Of a DNA stretch of 34,927 nucleotides, positions 5,930 through 14,357 are shown piece by piece. Position 1 is the first letter of the stretch. Each line of letters opens with the position of its first letter. The translations under genes and the position numbers were made by a program. Source of the stretch: a virus; IMG/VR virus record IMGVR_UViG_3300042691_011429, positions 1 through 34,927 of that record, one strand, 5' to 3'. Under the pieces are notes generated by a model, which worked only from the letters and a program-made list of their open reading frames with translations, made no database searches and had not been told where the DNA came from.

Positions 5930-6624
5930 GGGACCAAGTAATCGGCAGCATGAGTGCAGGGCTTTAGCGCAAAAATTGCGAAAACGAGCTGACCTGTAGG
6001 TTTTTTGTGGGTGCGTAGGGTGCGGTTCCGGGGACCAGGTGCGAGCGTAGTGCGGAGAGTGGGTGCGAGCAGGGTAGGACATGCTGTGTCATAGGGCAGG
6101 GGTTTAATGCGTGCCAGTGCCCTCGTTCTCACACAACCCTGCGCGACCCTCCCGGCACCCTCTCGGCAGCCCACTTTGCCATGCTCAGCCCCTCACTTTG
6201 CACATTCCATAACATCACACAACACCCGTCATATGGAGTTGCCTCTGTAATCGTGGCCACCAACGCCACCGAGCTCGGTTGACCGACGCCAAACCAGATA
6301 GGGGGGGAGGGGGTCCGCCTCTGCCCAGGAACTTTTGCTACAACTCATCCCCCCACCTGAAAATTTTCCCCGCAAATGGCCCCCGTAGCGCGCACTCAGC
6401 CCCTCCGAAGCGCGCCACACTTGACGTGCTGCTACACACTGCGCTACACCTGCACACGTTGGTTGGGTGCGCTAAGAGACGCGAGCATGTTGCTCCTGTG
6501 CGCTGTGTTTGGGGCTTCTCCTCGGAGTGAGGGGCCGTGGTCACAGTGTGCAGCCGGTCCTCCTGGGAGGGCTGGGCGTCTTTTGTGCTTGTGGATTGTA
6601 TACAATCGTAGAACTTCAGGGCGT
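5930..6624. other. ~700-base stretch with no convincing gene
   Basis: Long frames exist on both strands but all have random-looking composition (Pro-, Cys- or Arg-rich). The sequence contains homopolymer-rich patches, including G runs near 6301-6311 and C runs near 6350-6384. One 28-residue minus-strand ORF (6215-6129, MLWNVQSEGLSMAKWAAERV...) is barely plausible. The stretch separates the divergent minus-strand cassette from the plus-strand gene at 6625, so promoters for both probably lie here, although I cannot point to a good -35/-10 pair. Confidence 0.5.
6594..6607. promoter_or_regulatory. 14-bp perfect palindrome before an orphan gene
   Basis: GATTGTATACAATC is a perfect inverted repeat centred between 6600 and 6601, ending 17 bases before ATG 6625. 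It contains a TATACA -10-like core. Such a palindrome is suited to a dimeric repressor or activator. No well-spaced -35 element is evident. Confidence 0.45.
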
Positions 6625-7110
6625 ATGGTTTTTACAGTTTCGGAGAAGCAGATTAAGGAGCGCGACGGTGCGGCGTATGATTTGGATAAGTACGTCTTGG
6701 GCACCGATTATGTCGTAAGACGGGCGTTTAAGGGCGAGCGCCGCATGTTTAGGAAGGGTATACTCGATCTTAACGACGTTAAAACGGACATAAGCCCGGT
6801 TATATCGCAACAAGAGCACGATATCATGGCTTATGAGCCAAACATAATCGAGTTAAGCGTTGTTGACCCGAGTTTAGTGGAGCATAAGCAGAATAAGCCG
6901 CCCCTTGTGGTACAGTTAAGTGAGCCTGTCGTGGCTAGGCCGGCCAACCTGGATGGCAAGGTGCGAAGCGCCAGAGTGGTTAAGAAGCATCAAAACCAGC
7001 GTTGGGTGGAGACGGACACGTTAGGCCGGGTGTTCGTCGGAGAGAAGGGCCACCAAATTAAGATGTACCAGCTTATACAGATTAAGGACGGCAGTCTGTA
7101 TCTTGGCTAA
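6625..7110 (+). CDS. Hypothetical protein between the early and late modules
   Basis: 161 residues from ATG 6625 (MVFTVSEKQIKERDGAAYDL). The frame is open far upstream, but the 83 extra residues look random. The protein has a charged N-terminal helix, a central section with DLNDVKTDISPVISQQEHDI, a Val/Pro-rich linker (PPLVVQLSEPVVARPANL) and a C-terminal basic beta section (RWVETDTLGRVFVGEKGHQI). No family recognised. It frequently uses TTA, GTT and TAA-type codons less common in its neighbours, which may hint at a separate origin. It is followed directly by the hairpin-rich region. Confidence 0.6.
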   Translation: MVFTVSEKQIKERDGAAYDLDKYVLGTDYVVRRAFKGERRMFRKGILDLNDVKTDISPVISQQEHDIMAYEPNIIELSVVDPSLVEHKQNKPPLVVQLSEPVVARPANLDGKVRSARVVKKHQNQRWVETDTLGRVFVGEKGHQIKMYQLIQIKDGSLYLG

Positions 7111-7530
7111 CGTAGCCCTGCTGTTACCCCTTCGGGCCGTCGGCCCGACCCTTCGGGGTAACTTATTGAAGTGATATACTTCCGGTAAGCTAGAACCCGG
7201 AGTCTGAGCATAGTACCCCCAAGACTGAGTGTTAGCCACCTAGAATTGGGGGTAGTGCTCAGTTTGAAGCGTTACACTTCCGTATAAGTGTCACCGTCGC
7301 GTCGCATATCACAGTCTCTGCCCATGGCTACCCGTTCAGCCTAGCATTGTCTCTATCGCGGACGACTGTGCAGCACTCACTGATTCTTGAACACCAGTGA
7401 TCTTTAATCTCGGTCGAGAGGGATACCGAGAACCATGTCTTCGCTAGTGGCTCCATCTTTCAGGTTGACCAGTAGGTACGCGGCCTTCTTATCCTAGAAG
7501 GCACAGGTAACATTCCAAAAAAAGACCAAC
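7111..7530 (+). ncRNA. Candidate structured RNA (hairpin-dense region) upstream of the terminase
   Basis: No reading frame is convincing here. Stems visible by eye: GTTACCCC/GGGGTAAC (7123-7162) enclosing TCGGGCC-GTC-GGCCCGA (7132-7148); GAAGT/ACTTC (7168-7182); CTGAGCA/TGCTCAG with TACCCCCAA/TTGGGGGTA inside (7204-7262); ACACTT/AAGTGT (7274-7291); CACAGTC/GACTGTG (7310-7370); TCACTG/CAGTGA (7377-7400); TCTCGGT/ACCGAGA (7408-7431); CTA.TGG/CCA.TAG (7444-7475); GCCTTCT/AGAAGGC (7483-7502). The density of stems across 380 bases is well above that of ordinary spacers. It could be a discrete ncRNA or an elaborate 5' leader of the late operon. No known class is recognised with confidence. Confidence 0.55.
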
Positions 7531-9255
7531 ATGTCAACAATCGACGACCAAAAAGATCGACTCATTCAGAAGCTGCTAAAGTTCCCGTTGGTTGAACATC
7601 CCTTGATGCCGGCTCCCAACGAGGAGCAGCGCATGACGATGATCGAGAACGTCGGCCCCGAGGAGACGATGCGCCTCTTCCTCATGCGCGAGCAGCGGGT
7701 CAAGGCGGAGCTGGCAGATCCGCACAGGTATGGAACGGAACTGGCTTCTTGGAAGGATGCTGACCAACTGCTCAACAACTGTTCGGAACTGCTCATCCTT
7801 GGTGGCAACCGGGCCGGGAAGACGGAGTACGCAGCTAAACGTATCGCTCAAGCCTTTGTGGGTACTGACCTGAACGGCTTTGCCCCTCACTGGGTAAGCG
7901 ACAAGTTTAAGAAACGTGGCCTGAACATCTGGTGTTTGCACACGACCAACATGACTAGCGTGTCCATGCAGCAGAACGTGTTTCATAAGTACCTTCCATC
8001 GGAATTGAAAGAAGCCAAACGCAGCAGGACGACCCAGGTGAGTTGGACCCAAAAGAACGGCTTCTCTGACAACACAGCAGTCTACAACGGTAACCAGATC
8101 TGGTTCCTGAACTACAGCCAGGACATCAAGGTCGTCGAAGGCGGCGAGGTGGATTTTGTGTGGTGTGATGAGCTTGTCCCGGCTGACTGGCTGGAAACGC
8201 TCAAGTACCGTCTTGTCACTCGAAACGGAAAGCTACTCGTCACCTTCACTCCGATCCTTGGGTACACACAGGTCGTTAAGGAGTTCATCACGACTGCCCG
8301 GATCAAGACTTGGAAGGAGAGTGAGCTACTTCCCAACAACAACGTGCTGGGCGTACCAAAGGGACACATGCCCTACACCGCGGAAGGTGTGTACGGAAAG
8401 CACGCCTGTATTTGGTTTCACTCAAAGCTAAATCCCTACAATAACTGGGACCGTATGTGCCAGACCTTAAAGGGGCGCAGCACTCACGACATTAAGATCC
8501 GTGCCTACGGTTGGGCAGAGCAGACTGCCGGGTCACAGTTCCCCATGTTTGGTGACTTTAACGTGTTCAGTGACCCTGTAACAGAACGTGCACCACAGGG
8601 GACCAACTACATGGTGGCTGATCCGGCTGGAGCTAGAAACTGGTTTATGCTCTGGGCCAGAGTAGACGAGCATGGCACAATCTGGATCTACCGTGAATGG
8701 CCGGATCAAAGCTACGGTGAGTGGGCGTTGCCAAGTGACAAGGCAGACGGTCGCCCCGGACCTGCACAACGCAGCGGATCTGGACGCGGTATTAACGAGT
8801 ACACTGAACTGGTTTGGTCCCTAGAAACTCATGCTGACAAACGCGAGGAGATTGCAGAACGTTACATCGATCCGAGAAGCGCAGGAACGGAGGCTACGAC
8901 GAAGGAAGGTGGCGTTACGCTGCTTGACCTTCTTATGGAAGCTACGGAACCGTTGTATTTCCTGCCTGCTGCCAGCGTGTCAGTTGATGAGCGTGTTTTA
9001 ATCATCAACGATTTGCTGTGTTATAATAGGGAAGCCGATCTGGACATTAAGACTAACCATCCGCGGTTGATGGTGCATGAGAGTTGCCAGAACCTGATTT
9101 ACTCGTTAAGAGAGTGGACTGGGCACGACGGTCAGAAGGGGGCTTGTAAAGATCCGATTGACGCTTTAGGATACCTTGTGGTAATGCAACCACGCCACAT
9201 ATCGTCTTCGTTAAGTAAGGAGTGGCAAAAGTTTAATAAGTGCGGGAGCTATTAA
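7531..9255 (+). CDS. terL: Terminase large subunit
   Basis: 574 residues, the ATP-driven DNA packaging motor and headful/terminal nuclease, acting at the portal of the prohead. ATPase domain: Walker A GGNRAGKT (91-98) and Walker B VDFVWCDE (207-214), with a downstream TFTP coupling-type motif (238-241). RNase H-like nuclease domain: VADPAG (Asp364), RYIDPRSAG (Asp447) and CKDPIDALGY (Asp541/Asp544) fit the conserved acidic triad. Full length for the family. It starts immediately after the hairpin-rich region, has no Shine-Dalgarno sequence, and opens the late operon; the portal follows after three bases. Confidence 0.97.
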   Translation: MSTIDDQKDRLIQKLLKFPLVEHPLMPAPNEEQRMTMIENVGPEETMRLFLMREQRVKAELADPHRYGTELASWKDADQLLNNCSELLILGGNRAGKTEYAAKRIAQAFVGTDLNGFAPHWVSDKFKKRGLNIWCLHTTNMTSVSMQQNVFHKYLPSELKEAKRSRTTQVSWTQKNGFSDNTAVYNGNQIWFLNYSQDIKVVEGGEVDFVWCDELVPADWLETLKYRLVTRNGKLLVTFTPILGYTQVVKEFITTARIKTWKESELLPNNNVLGVPKGHMPYTAEGVYGKHACIWFHSKLNPYNNWDRMCQTLKGRSTHDIKIRAYGWAEQTAGSQFPMFGDFNVFSDPVTERAPQGTNYMVADPAGARNWFMLWARVDEHGTIWIYREWPDQSYGEWALPSDKADGRPGPAQRSGSGRGINEYTELVWSLETHADKREEIAERYIDPRSAGTEATTKEGGVTLLDLLMEATEPLYFLPAASVSVDERVLIINDLLCYNREADLDIKTNHPRLMVHESCQNLIYSLREWTGHDGQKGACKDPIDALGYLVVMQPRHISSSLSKEWQKFNKCGSY

Positions 9256-9258
9256 AGT

Positions 9259-11376
9259 ATGCCAAACACAAAGACAGACGTTTTAGCGATTGCGTCAAAG
9301 AACCCGCATGTCGGTGAGCTTCTGAGCGAGTACAACCGCTCAATGATTAACTCCTCTCAGGGGAATCTGGTCACCAAGTTTGACAATATCCGCTTCTGTC
9401 GGTGGCCTGGGCAAACTGATGACGGCAAGAAGCACTCTGAAAACCGCTCCGCTGGAGACCCGGCTTGGCCGTTTGAAGGTGCCAGCGACGTCCGTACCCG
9501 CCTAATCGACGCCACCTGTAACGAACTGACTTCCCTACTAGTTGGCGCGTTCCAAAAGGCTGAACTTCGAGCCAACGGGAACGAGTTGTCCGACATGCCG
9601 GTCTCCCAGATTGGGACGACTCTCCTTCGCTGGATTCGCGACTGTAAGATGCCGCAGCAGCTTTATAAGGAGGCTACTCTTGCAGCACAGTACGCTCTTC
9701 AGTACGGCTGGAGTGCTTTTTTTGTAGGCTGGCAGCAGAACATCAGTGTTCGCACTCAGGACATCTCGATGGACCAGATCATGGCTTTGGCCCAGCAATC
9801 CGGCAGTCAGGTGCTACTGGAACTGCCGCAGTTGATTGTTAACGCTCCTGAACAGGCTGCGGAAATCATCCAGACTGCTGTTCCCAATTTGAAGGCTAGT
9901 GACGCCAAGCGGATGGTGCGTGAACTGGCTCAGACTGGCATGACCTCCATAGACCAGGAGTATGTCAGCAAAAACTTACCCGAGATCGTAGCCCTAAAGC
10001 CGTGGGATGAGATCATCTTCCCCCCAGAAACCGCGGACTTGCAACGGTCTCGGGTAATTTTTCGCAGAACCTGGATGTCTGAGGTCGAGTTGCGTGAAAA
10101 GATCACGACTGAAGGCTGGAATCCTGACTGGGTTGAGCGTGCGTTGCAGCAGTTAGGCAAATCGAGCAGCTACTACAACATCAACCTGCTTCCGACCACC
10201 ACAATGATGGTTTACAACGGTGTAAACTACCAAAACATGGTTGAAGTGGTGTATTGCTACACTAAAAGCCTGGACGGAGACGCTCCAGCCATCTTTTACA
10301 CGGTTATCTGTCCTCAAGCGGCGTCTAACCGGCAGTCTGACGGTGATTCTTGGGCCATTCACGAACGTCTCGACTACGCACACGGTGAGTATCCGTTTGT
10401 AGAGTTCCGCCGGGAGCAGATCCGCCGGTCCATTACTGATACCCGCGGTATTCCTGAGCTTGCCAGCACCGATCAGGACGAGATTAAGGCGCAGCACGAC
10501 TCGATTCGTGACCATACAGCTTTCTCGACGCTGCCTCCGATCAAGGTCATCAAGCGCATTGGTGGGATGAACAAGGTCGGCCCCGGCGTGCAGTTGCCGG
10601 TTACCAGCCAGAACGACTACACGTTCATGGACCCACCGGCTCGCGAGCCTGGTGTGGCGTTCAACCTGATTAAGCGGGTTGAACAGCAACATGCCGCGTA
10701 CTTTGGGACGGGTAATCCTAACGTAATGCCAATGACCACCCAGATGCTTCAGCAGGCACTGGTTAACTCGTGGCTTCTGTCCTGGCGTTCCGTGTTTCGG
10801 CAGATGTTTTCACTGTGCTGCCAGTACATGCCGGCAGAGGAGATTTTCCGCATCACTGGCGGGCAGCTCCCACAGAATCTGTCGGAAATCCATAACGAGT
10901 TTGATATCAACGTACGCTTTGACGTGATGAACCTTGATAAGGAGTACATCGCTCAAAAGGTGGACTTCCTGACCAAGATCAAGCAGATGGACACGGGTGG
11001 TGTACTAAACGCTAACCGGATTACTGAGATGCTGATTCAGGCGATCGCCCCGGAGATGGCGACTGAACTGATCATGAATCAGGAACAGGCGTCCCAGAAG
11101 ATGTTTAAGGACGTCCAGAGTGACATCGGAATGATGCTGTTGGGTAACGAGGTGCTGTATCAAGAGAACGATCCTGCGGCGCAGACCAAGATGCAGTTTA
11201 CCCAGCAGGTGATGCAGAACAATCCCAAGGCGCAGGCGGCTCTCCAGCAGGACGAAAACTTCCAACAACTCTTCCAGAACTACATCAAGAATCTTCAGAT
11301 GAGTGTCATGCAACAGCAGAACGCTCAGATTGGCAGACTTGGAGTAACGCCGGTGCAGCAGCAACCTGGACAATGA
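9259..11376 (+). CDS. Portal protein
   Basis: 705 residues. The portal forms the dodecameric ring at one vertex through which DNA is packaged and ejected. Identification rests on position directly after the terminase, length, and the typical start (WPFEGASDVRTRLIDATCNE near residue 70), the ALKPWDEIIFPP segment, and a C-terminal Gln/Asn-rich tail (QQVMQNNPKAQAALQQDENF). The pattern of early ASDVR..l...v then wP..ii.p resembles portals of podovirus-like phages of the P22/SU10 kind. The stop overlaps the next ATG. Confidence 0.9.
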   Translation: MPNTKTDVLAIASKNPHVGELLSEYNRSMINSSQGNLVTKFDNIRFCRWPGQTDDGKKHSENRSAGDPAWPFEGASDVRTRLIDATCNELTSLLVGAFQKAELRANGNELSDMPVSQIGTTLLRWIRDCKMPQQLYKEATLAAQYALQYGWSAFFVGWQQNISVRTQDISMDQIMALAQQSGSQVLLELPQLIVNAPEQAAEIIQTAVPNLKASDAKRMVRELAQTGMTSIDQEYVSKNLPEIVALKPWDEIIFPPETADLQRSRVIFRRTWMSEVELREKITTEGWNPDWVERALQQLGKSSSYYNINLLPTTTMMVYNGVNYQNMVEVVYCYTKSLDGDAPAIFYTVICPQAASNRQSDGDSWAIHERLDYAHGEYPFVEFRREQIRRSITDTRGIPELASTDQDEIKAQHDSIRDHTAFSTLPPIKVIKRIGGMNKVGPGVQLPVTSQNDYTFMDPPAREPGVAFNLIKRVEQQHAAYFGTGNPNVMPMTTQMLQQALVNSWLLSWRSVFRQMFSLCCQYMPAEEIFRITGGQLPQNLSEIHNEFDINVRFDVMNLDKEYIAQKVDFLTKIKQMDTGGVLNANRITEMLIQAIAPEMATELIMNQEQASQKMFKDVQSDIGMMLLGNEVLYQENDPAAQTKMQFTQQVMQNNPKAQAALQQDENFQQLFQNYIKNLQMSVMQQQNAQIGRLGVTPVQQQPGQ

Positions 11377-11624
11377 CACAAAGCGAACGCGCAGCTTACG
11401 GGTTCTCGGGGAAGAACCACATGTGGGATCAGATTATCGAGACGATCCAACAGATGCAGGAAACTATGTGGATGCACGCCATTAGCAATAACGTCAAAGG
11501 CGAGGATCGTGTGCACGCTTGTGGACAAGCTGATGGTGTAAACTTGGTTTACTCCACACTTTTAACATTAAGATCAGAAGCATTAAAATTAAACGGCTTG
11601 ACTGAAGAAAAAGATTTGGCATAA
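11373..11624 (+). CDS. Hypothetical small protein after the portal
   Basis: 83 residues, ATGA-coupled to the portal. Helical throughout: GKNHMWDQIIETIQQMQETM, then a region with VHACGQADGVNLVYSTLLTL. No family recognised. Position between portal and scaffold suggests a minor head or portal-associated factor. Confidence 0.6.
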   Translation: MTQSERAAYGFSGKNHMWDQIIETIQQMQETMWMHAISNNVKGEDRVHACGQADGVNLVYSTLLTLRSEALKLNGLTEEKDLA

Positions 11625-11687
11625 CGCTAATAACGGGCCTACCAGCGTTACTGGTTTGTAATTAAAGGCACTTGCGACCTTAACCGC
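11625..11687 (+). promoter_or_regulatory. Short spacer with a small hairpin
   Basis: A 63-base gap in an otherwise almost gapless operon. It holds the stem ACCAG (11641-11645) / CTGGT (11651-11655) with a 5-base loop, followed by TTGTAATTAAA. There is no U run, so a terminator is unlikely. It may tune scaffold translation or carry a promoter. Confidence 0.3.
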
Positions 11688-12671
11688 ATGAACGAACAAG
11701 AAATTGGATCACAGCCTGACTCCGGGAGTCAGGAGGCAGCAGTAAATCCCGTTGCTGAGAAACTCGGTTTAATGGATGAAAGAGGTCTTAGCGATCTACT
11801 TAAATCCAGCTTCCTTAACGAGGAGGAGGCCGCTCCGGCCACACAGGAGCAGGAACCTGAAGAAGTGGTGGATTCCTCTGGCGAGGACGATCAGCCTACT
11901 GAAGAAGATTCCGACCAGCACGACAGCAGTTCTTTGACAAAGGGCGTCCAGAAGCGCATCAACAAGTTGATTGCTGCGAAAAAGGCTGCCCAATCAGAAT
12001 TAGAAGCACAGAAAGCGCAGTTGGCGCAGCTTCAACAGGAATTGGAGTCCGCAAAGACTTCAGCACCTGTTAAACAACAAGACCCAAGTGAGTTTATCCA
12101 AAAACTTGATACCGTTGATCAGGTAAAAGGTGAATACGATAAAGCCATTGAGGTGTTGTTGTGGTGCGAGGATAACCTGGATGGAGGCGTAATTACGTTG
12201 CCTGATGGCACGGAACACGAGCTTTCAGACAAGGAAGTCCGCGCCATGAAGCGCACTGCACTCAAGCGCAAAGAAGTCGAGCTTCCTGCACGTCTAAACT
12301 ACCTGCAACAGCAGGCACAGGCAGACGCACAGGCGACAACCGACTTCCCTTGGTGGAATAAGCGAGAGTCTGAGGAGTACCAAGTTGCTCAACAGATCCT
12401 CAAGGACTTCCCTGAGGTGCGTCGCCGGCCAGACTGGAAGCATCTCACTGGGTTGGTGGTTCTCGGAGCCAAGACTTACGCCGATATGAAGGCTAAGTCA
12501 AAAGCACCGCAACAGCCAATCAAGCGGGCTCCAGCACAACCAGGGGTGACAAAAGCTCCGCCTATGCAGGCTTCTAACGCTGACACGTCAAAAGCTAAAA
12601 CCCAGTTTGCAAAGACTGGTGGCAGTCGTGATGGGTTAACTGACCTAGTCAAAGCAATGAACTTCGTTTAG
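11688..12671 (+). CDS. Scaffolding-like protein
   Basis: 327 residues directly before the major capsid gene, the usual scaffold position. The N-terminal third is strongly acidic (EEEAAPATQEQEPEEVVDSS). A Gln/Ala/Lys coiled coil follows at about 85-130 (RINKLIAAKKAAQSELEAQK), then a helical body containing WCEDNLDGG and FPWWNKRESEEY. The C-terminus is basic with Pro/Ala linkers (KAPQQPIKRAPAQPG), suited to binding capsid subunits. Scaffold proteins shape the prohead and leave it. No protease motif is seen in it. Identification is by position and composition. Confidence 0.8.
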   Translation: MNEQEIGSQPDSGSQEAAVNPVAEKLGLMDERGLSDLLKSSFLNEEEAAPATQEQEPEEVVDSSGEDDQPTEEDSDQHDSSSLTKGVQKRINKLIAAKKAAQSELEAQKAQLAQLQQELESAKTSAPVKQQDPSEFIQKLDTVDQVKGEYDKAIEVLLWCEDNLDGGVITLPDGTEHELSDKEVRAMKRTALKRKEVELPARLNYLQQQAQADAQATTDFPWWNKRESEEYQVAQQILKDFPEVRRRPDWKHLTGLVVLGAKTYADMKAKSKAPQQPIKRAPAQPGVTKAPPMQASNADTSKAKTQFAKTGGSRDGLTDLVKAMNFV

Positions 12672-12706
12672 TTCACGCAGTAAATCGCAGAAACTCATTC
12701 ACTTAT

Positions 12707-13789
12707 ATGGCAACTCTACTCGAACCCAATCTCTCTGGACGCGGTAAGCGCGAAGACCTTATGGACATGATCGCCTTGGTTGACGCCAAGGACACGCCGT
12801 TCACGTCTATGGCCAAGAAGGGCTCCAAGCCCGGTAACATGTTCTTTCGTTGGCAGTCCGATAGCCTCCCGACCCCTGTGGTTGGTGGCACCCCGGACGG
12901 CGTTGACGTGAACCTCAGCACTGGCGTTGACAACTATGTTGTCGGCTACCGTGCTGAGTTGGCTAACTACGCGCAGATCTTCCGCCGCGCAGTCCGTGTG
13001 TCCAAGCTGACGCAGGACATCGCTGACGTAGCTGGTGTGCGTGACGAGCTGGCTGACAACGTCGCCAAGGCTATCACCGGCATCAAGCGTGACATGGAAG
13101 TGACCTTCACCTCCAATCAGGTGTCTCAGCTTGACACTGGCAACCAGACGACTCCCTACCGCACGGCTGGGGCTCAGACCTGGATTAGCAACGCTGGTAC
13201 TGGCACCCCGACTCCCGGCGACATTCCCTCCATCTTCCGCACTCCCACGACCTCGATCGTTGGTAGCGGGACTGCGTTGGGAACGTCCTTGACGGATGCC
13301 GCGGTACAGGGCTTGCTTAAGTCTATCTTCGATCAGACCGGGCATTACACCTCGTTCGACTGCATCGTTGGAACCGACCTGAAGCGCGCTTTTACGAGCC
13401 TGCTTGGGACGACCAGCCTGACCACCACGACCGGTGCAGGTATCACTGGCGCGGGTGCTACGAAGGTGCAGACCTTCCAGCGTGACGCTGCTGCTGACAC
13501 CTACATCCAGTCTCTGGACGTGTTCCAGGGTGACTTCGGCACGGTGCGCCTCCATCCAACGACCTTCATCGGCACCGTTGGTGGTTCTCCGCTCGCGTGG
13601 ACCCCGACGCCTTTCAAGGGTCTTGTCCTTGACATGAACCTCATTGAAGTCCGTTATGGCGGCAATGTGGCGCAGGTCACTCCGCTCACCGACAACGGTG
13701 GTGGACCTGGCCGTTTGGTCGAAGCAGTTGCTGGTCTGGTTGTTGGGAACCCGCTGGGCCTCGGCAAGTTCGACTACAACGCTGCTTAG
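12707..13789 (+). CDS. Major capsid protein (SU10/DUF5309 type)
   Basis: 360 residues, no Shine-Dalgarno sequence. The start EDLMDMIALVDAKDTPFTSM followed by KKGSKPGNMFFRWQSDSLP matches the N-terminal signature of the DUF5309/SU10 major head family: a helix, a TPFTS turn, then a WQxDxL strand. The remainder includes ELADNVAKAITGIKRDMEVT and FDCIVGTDLKRAF (an HK97-fold spine helix/P-domain pattern) and GLVLDMNLIEVRYGGNVA near the end. The gene is rich in C-ending codons (e.g. GGC, ACC), unlike the fibre tips, consistent with high expression. It forms the icosahedral shell. Confidence 0.9.
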   Translation: MATLLEPNLSGRGKREDLMDMIALVDAKDTPFTSMAKKGSKPGNMFFRWQSDSLPTPVVGGTPDGVDVNLSTGVDNYVVGYRAELANYAQIFRRAVRVSKLTQDIADVAGVRDELADNVAKAITGIKRDMEVTFTSNQVSQLDTGNQTTPYRTAGAQTWISNAGTGTPTPGDIPSIFRTPTTSIVGSGTALGTSLTDAAVQGLLKSIFDQTGHYTSFDCIVGTDLKRAFTSLLGTTSLTTTTGAGITGAGATKVQTFQRDAAADTYIQSLDVFQGDFGTVRLHPTTFIGTVGGSPLAWTPTPFKGLVLDMNLIEVRYGGNVAQVTPLTDNGGGPGRLVEAVAGLVVGNPLGLGKFDYNAA

Positions 13790-14036
13790 TTGATTTAGCG
13801 CGACACCTGCGTACCTTGCCCCAAGGGAGGTTTAAGTGGTGCGACACCTCGGAGAGACGGGGACAATTTTGTGCAAGCGAAGGATTTGTAGCAGCCTTGT
13901 TCTAAGAGGGGATAAGCTGCGAGCCTTGGGCACAGTGCGACACCTGCCAGTGGCTCCATGCCGCTGCGCACGGACCGGAGATGCTTGGTCGCCGCAGTGG
14001 TGTGACAGCCGGGAGAGTACCGGCCCCTTTCAAAGT
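13790..14036. repeat. Spacer after the capsid gene with GCGACACCT repeats
   Basis: This ~247-base gap is the largest inside the late operon. GCGACACCT occurs at 13800, 13841 and 13937, and a diverged copy (AGTGGTGTGACAGCCGGGAGAG) lies near 14004. The second copy reads AGTGGTGCGACACCTCGGAG and aligns with the fourth for more than 20 bases. Several copies form small GTG..CAC hairpins. The repeats fall in different reading frames, so they act at DNA or RNA level. No U-tract terminator is present. Confidence 0.5.
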
Positions 14037-14357
14037 ATGATTAACGTACCTGAACATCTTGTTGGTAAACTGGAAAAGGAACTGCGCCTTGGTTGGGAGC
14101 GAAACAAGGCTCAGGCAAGAATCGAAGCAAAGCAGAACGCCAAGTTCAACAAAATGCGCCACAGGTCCGTTGAAGGGCTTGGGCAAAAGATAGCCACCAT
14201 TCCGCTGACGGCTTATCACTTTTGGGGTCAAAAACTCGGATATGGTTGCTGGGATAGTAAAGCATTCATGGATGAGTTTTTGCGTGACAACCCGGAGTGT
14301 CGTGTAAATAGTGGCGGCGTCAAAGAGATTAGTGTAGGATGGACGCCTAGCAAATGA
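14037..14357 (+). CDS. Conserved phage protein after the capsid
   Basis: 106 residues from ATG 14037 (MINVPEHLVGKLEKELRLGW). A longer GTG start at 13836 would add 67 Cys/Arg-rich residues over the repeat spacer and was rejected. The body has KMRHRSVEGLGQKIATIPLT followed by YHFWGQKLGYGCW and a C-terminal strand DNPECRVNS...VGWTPSK. Proteins with VEGLG...YH.WGQ.LGY.CW...F...NPE.RV are frequent near podovirus head genes, from memory; function unknown. The stop overlaps the next start. Confidence 0.65.
   Translation: MINVPEHLVGKLEKELRLGWERNKAQARIEAKQNAKFNKMRHRSVEGLGQKIATIPLTAYHFWGQKLGYGCWDSKAFMDEFLRDNPECRVNSGGVKEISVGWTPSK

Noticed and set aside
5926-6174. 82-residue minus-strand frame whose stop overlaps ATG 5929
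   Set aside because: The ATGA overlap is suggestive, but the Pro/Arg/Thr-rich composition is not protein-like; left out of the cassette.
6376-6624. 83-residue N-terminal extension of the gene at 6625
   Set aside because: Cys/Arg/Leu-rich random composition; protein-like sequence begins only at ATG 6625.
7111-7530. tRNA or group I intron in the hairpin-rich region
   Set aside because: No TTCRANY T-loop with matching acceptor stem, and the flanking genes are complete, so there is no interrupted exon.
12716-13555. 279-residue minus-strand frame antisense to the major capsid gene
   Set aside because: Composition is Ser/Arg/Gly random and it mirrors the codon bias of the capsid gene; a shadow.
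13836-14036. GTG-initiated extension of the gene at 14037
   Set aside because: It translates the GCGACACCT repeat spacer into Cys/Arg-rich sequence; repeats shift frame, so not coding.
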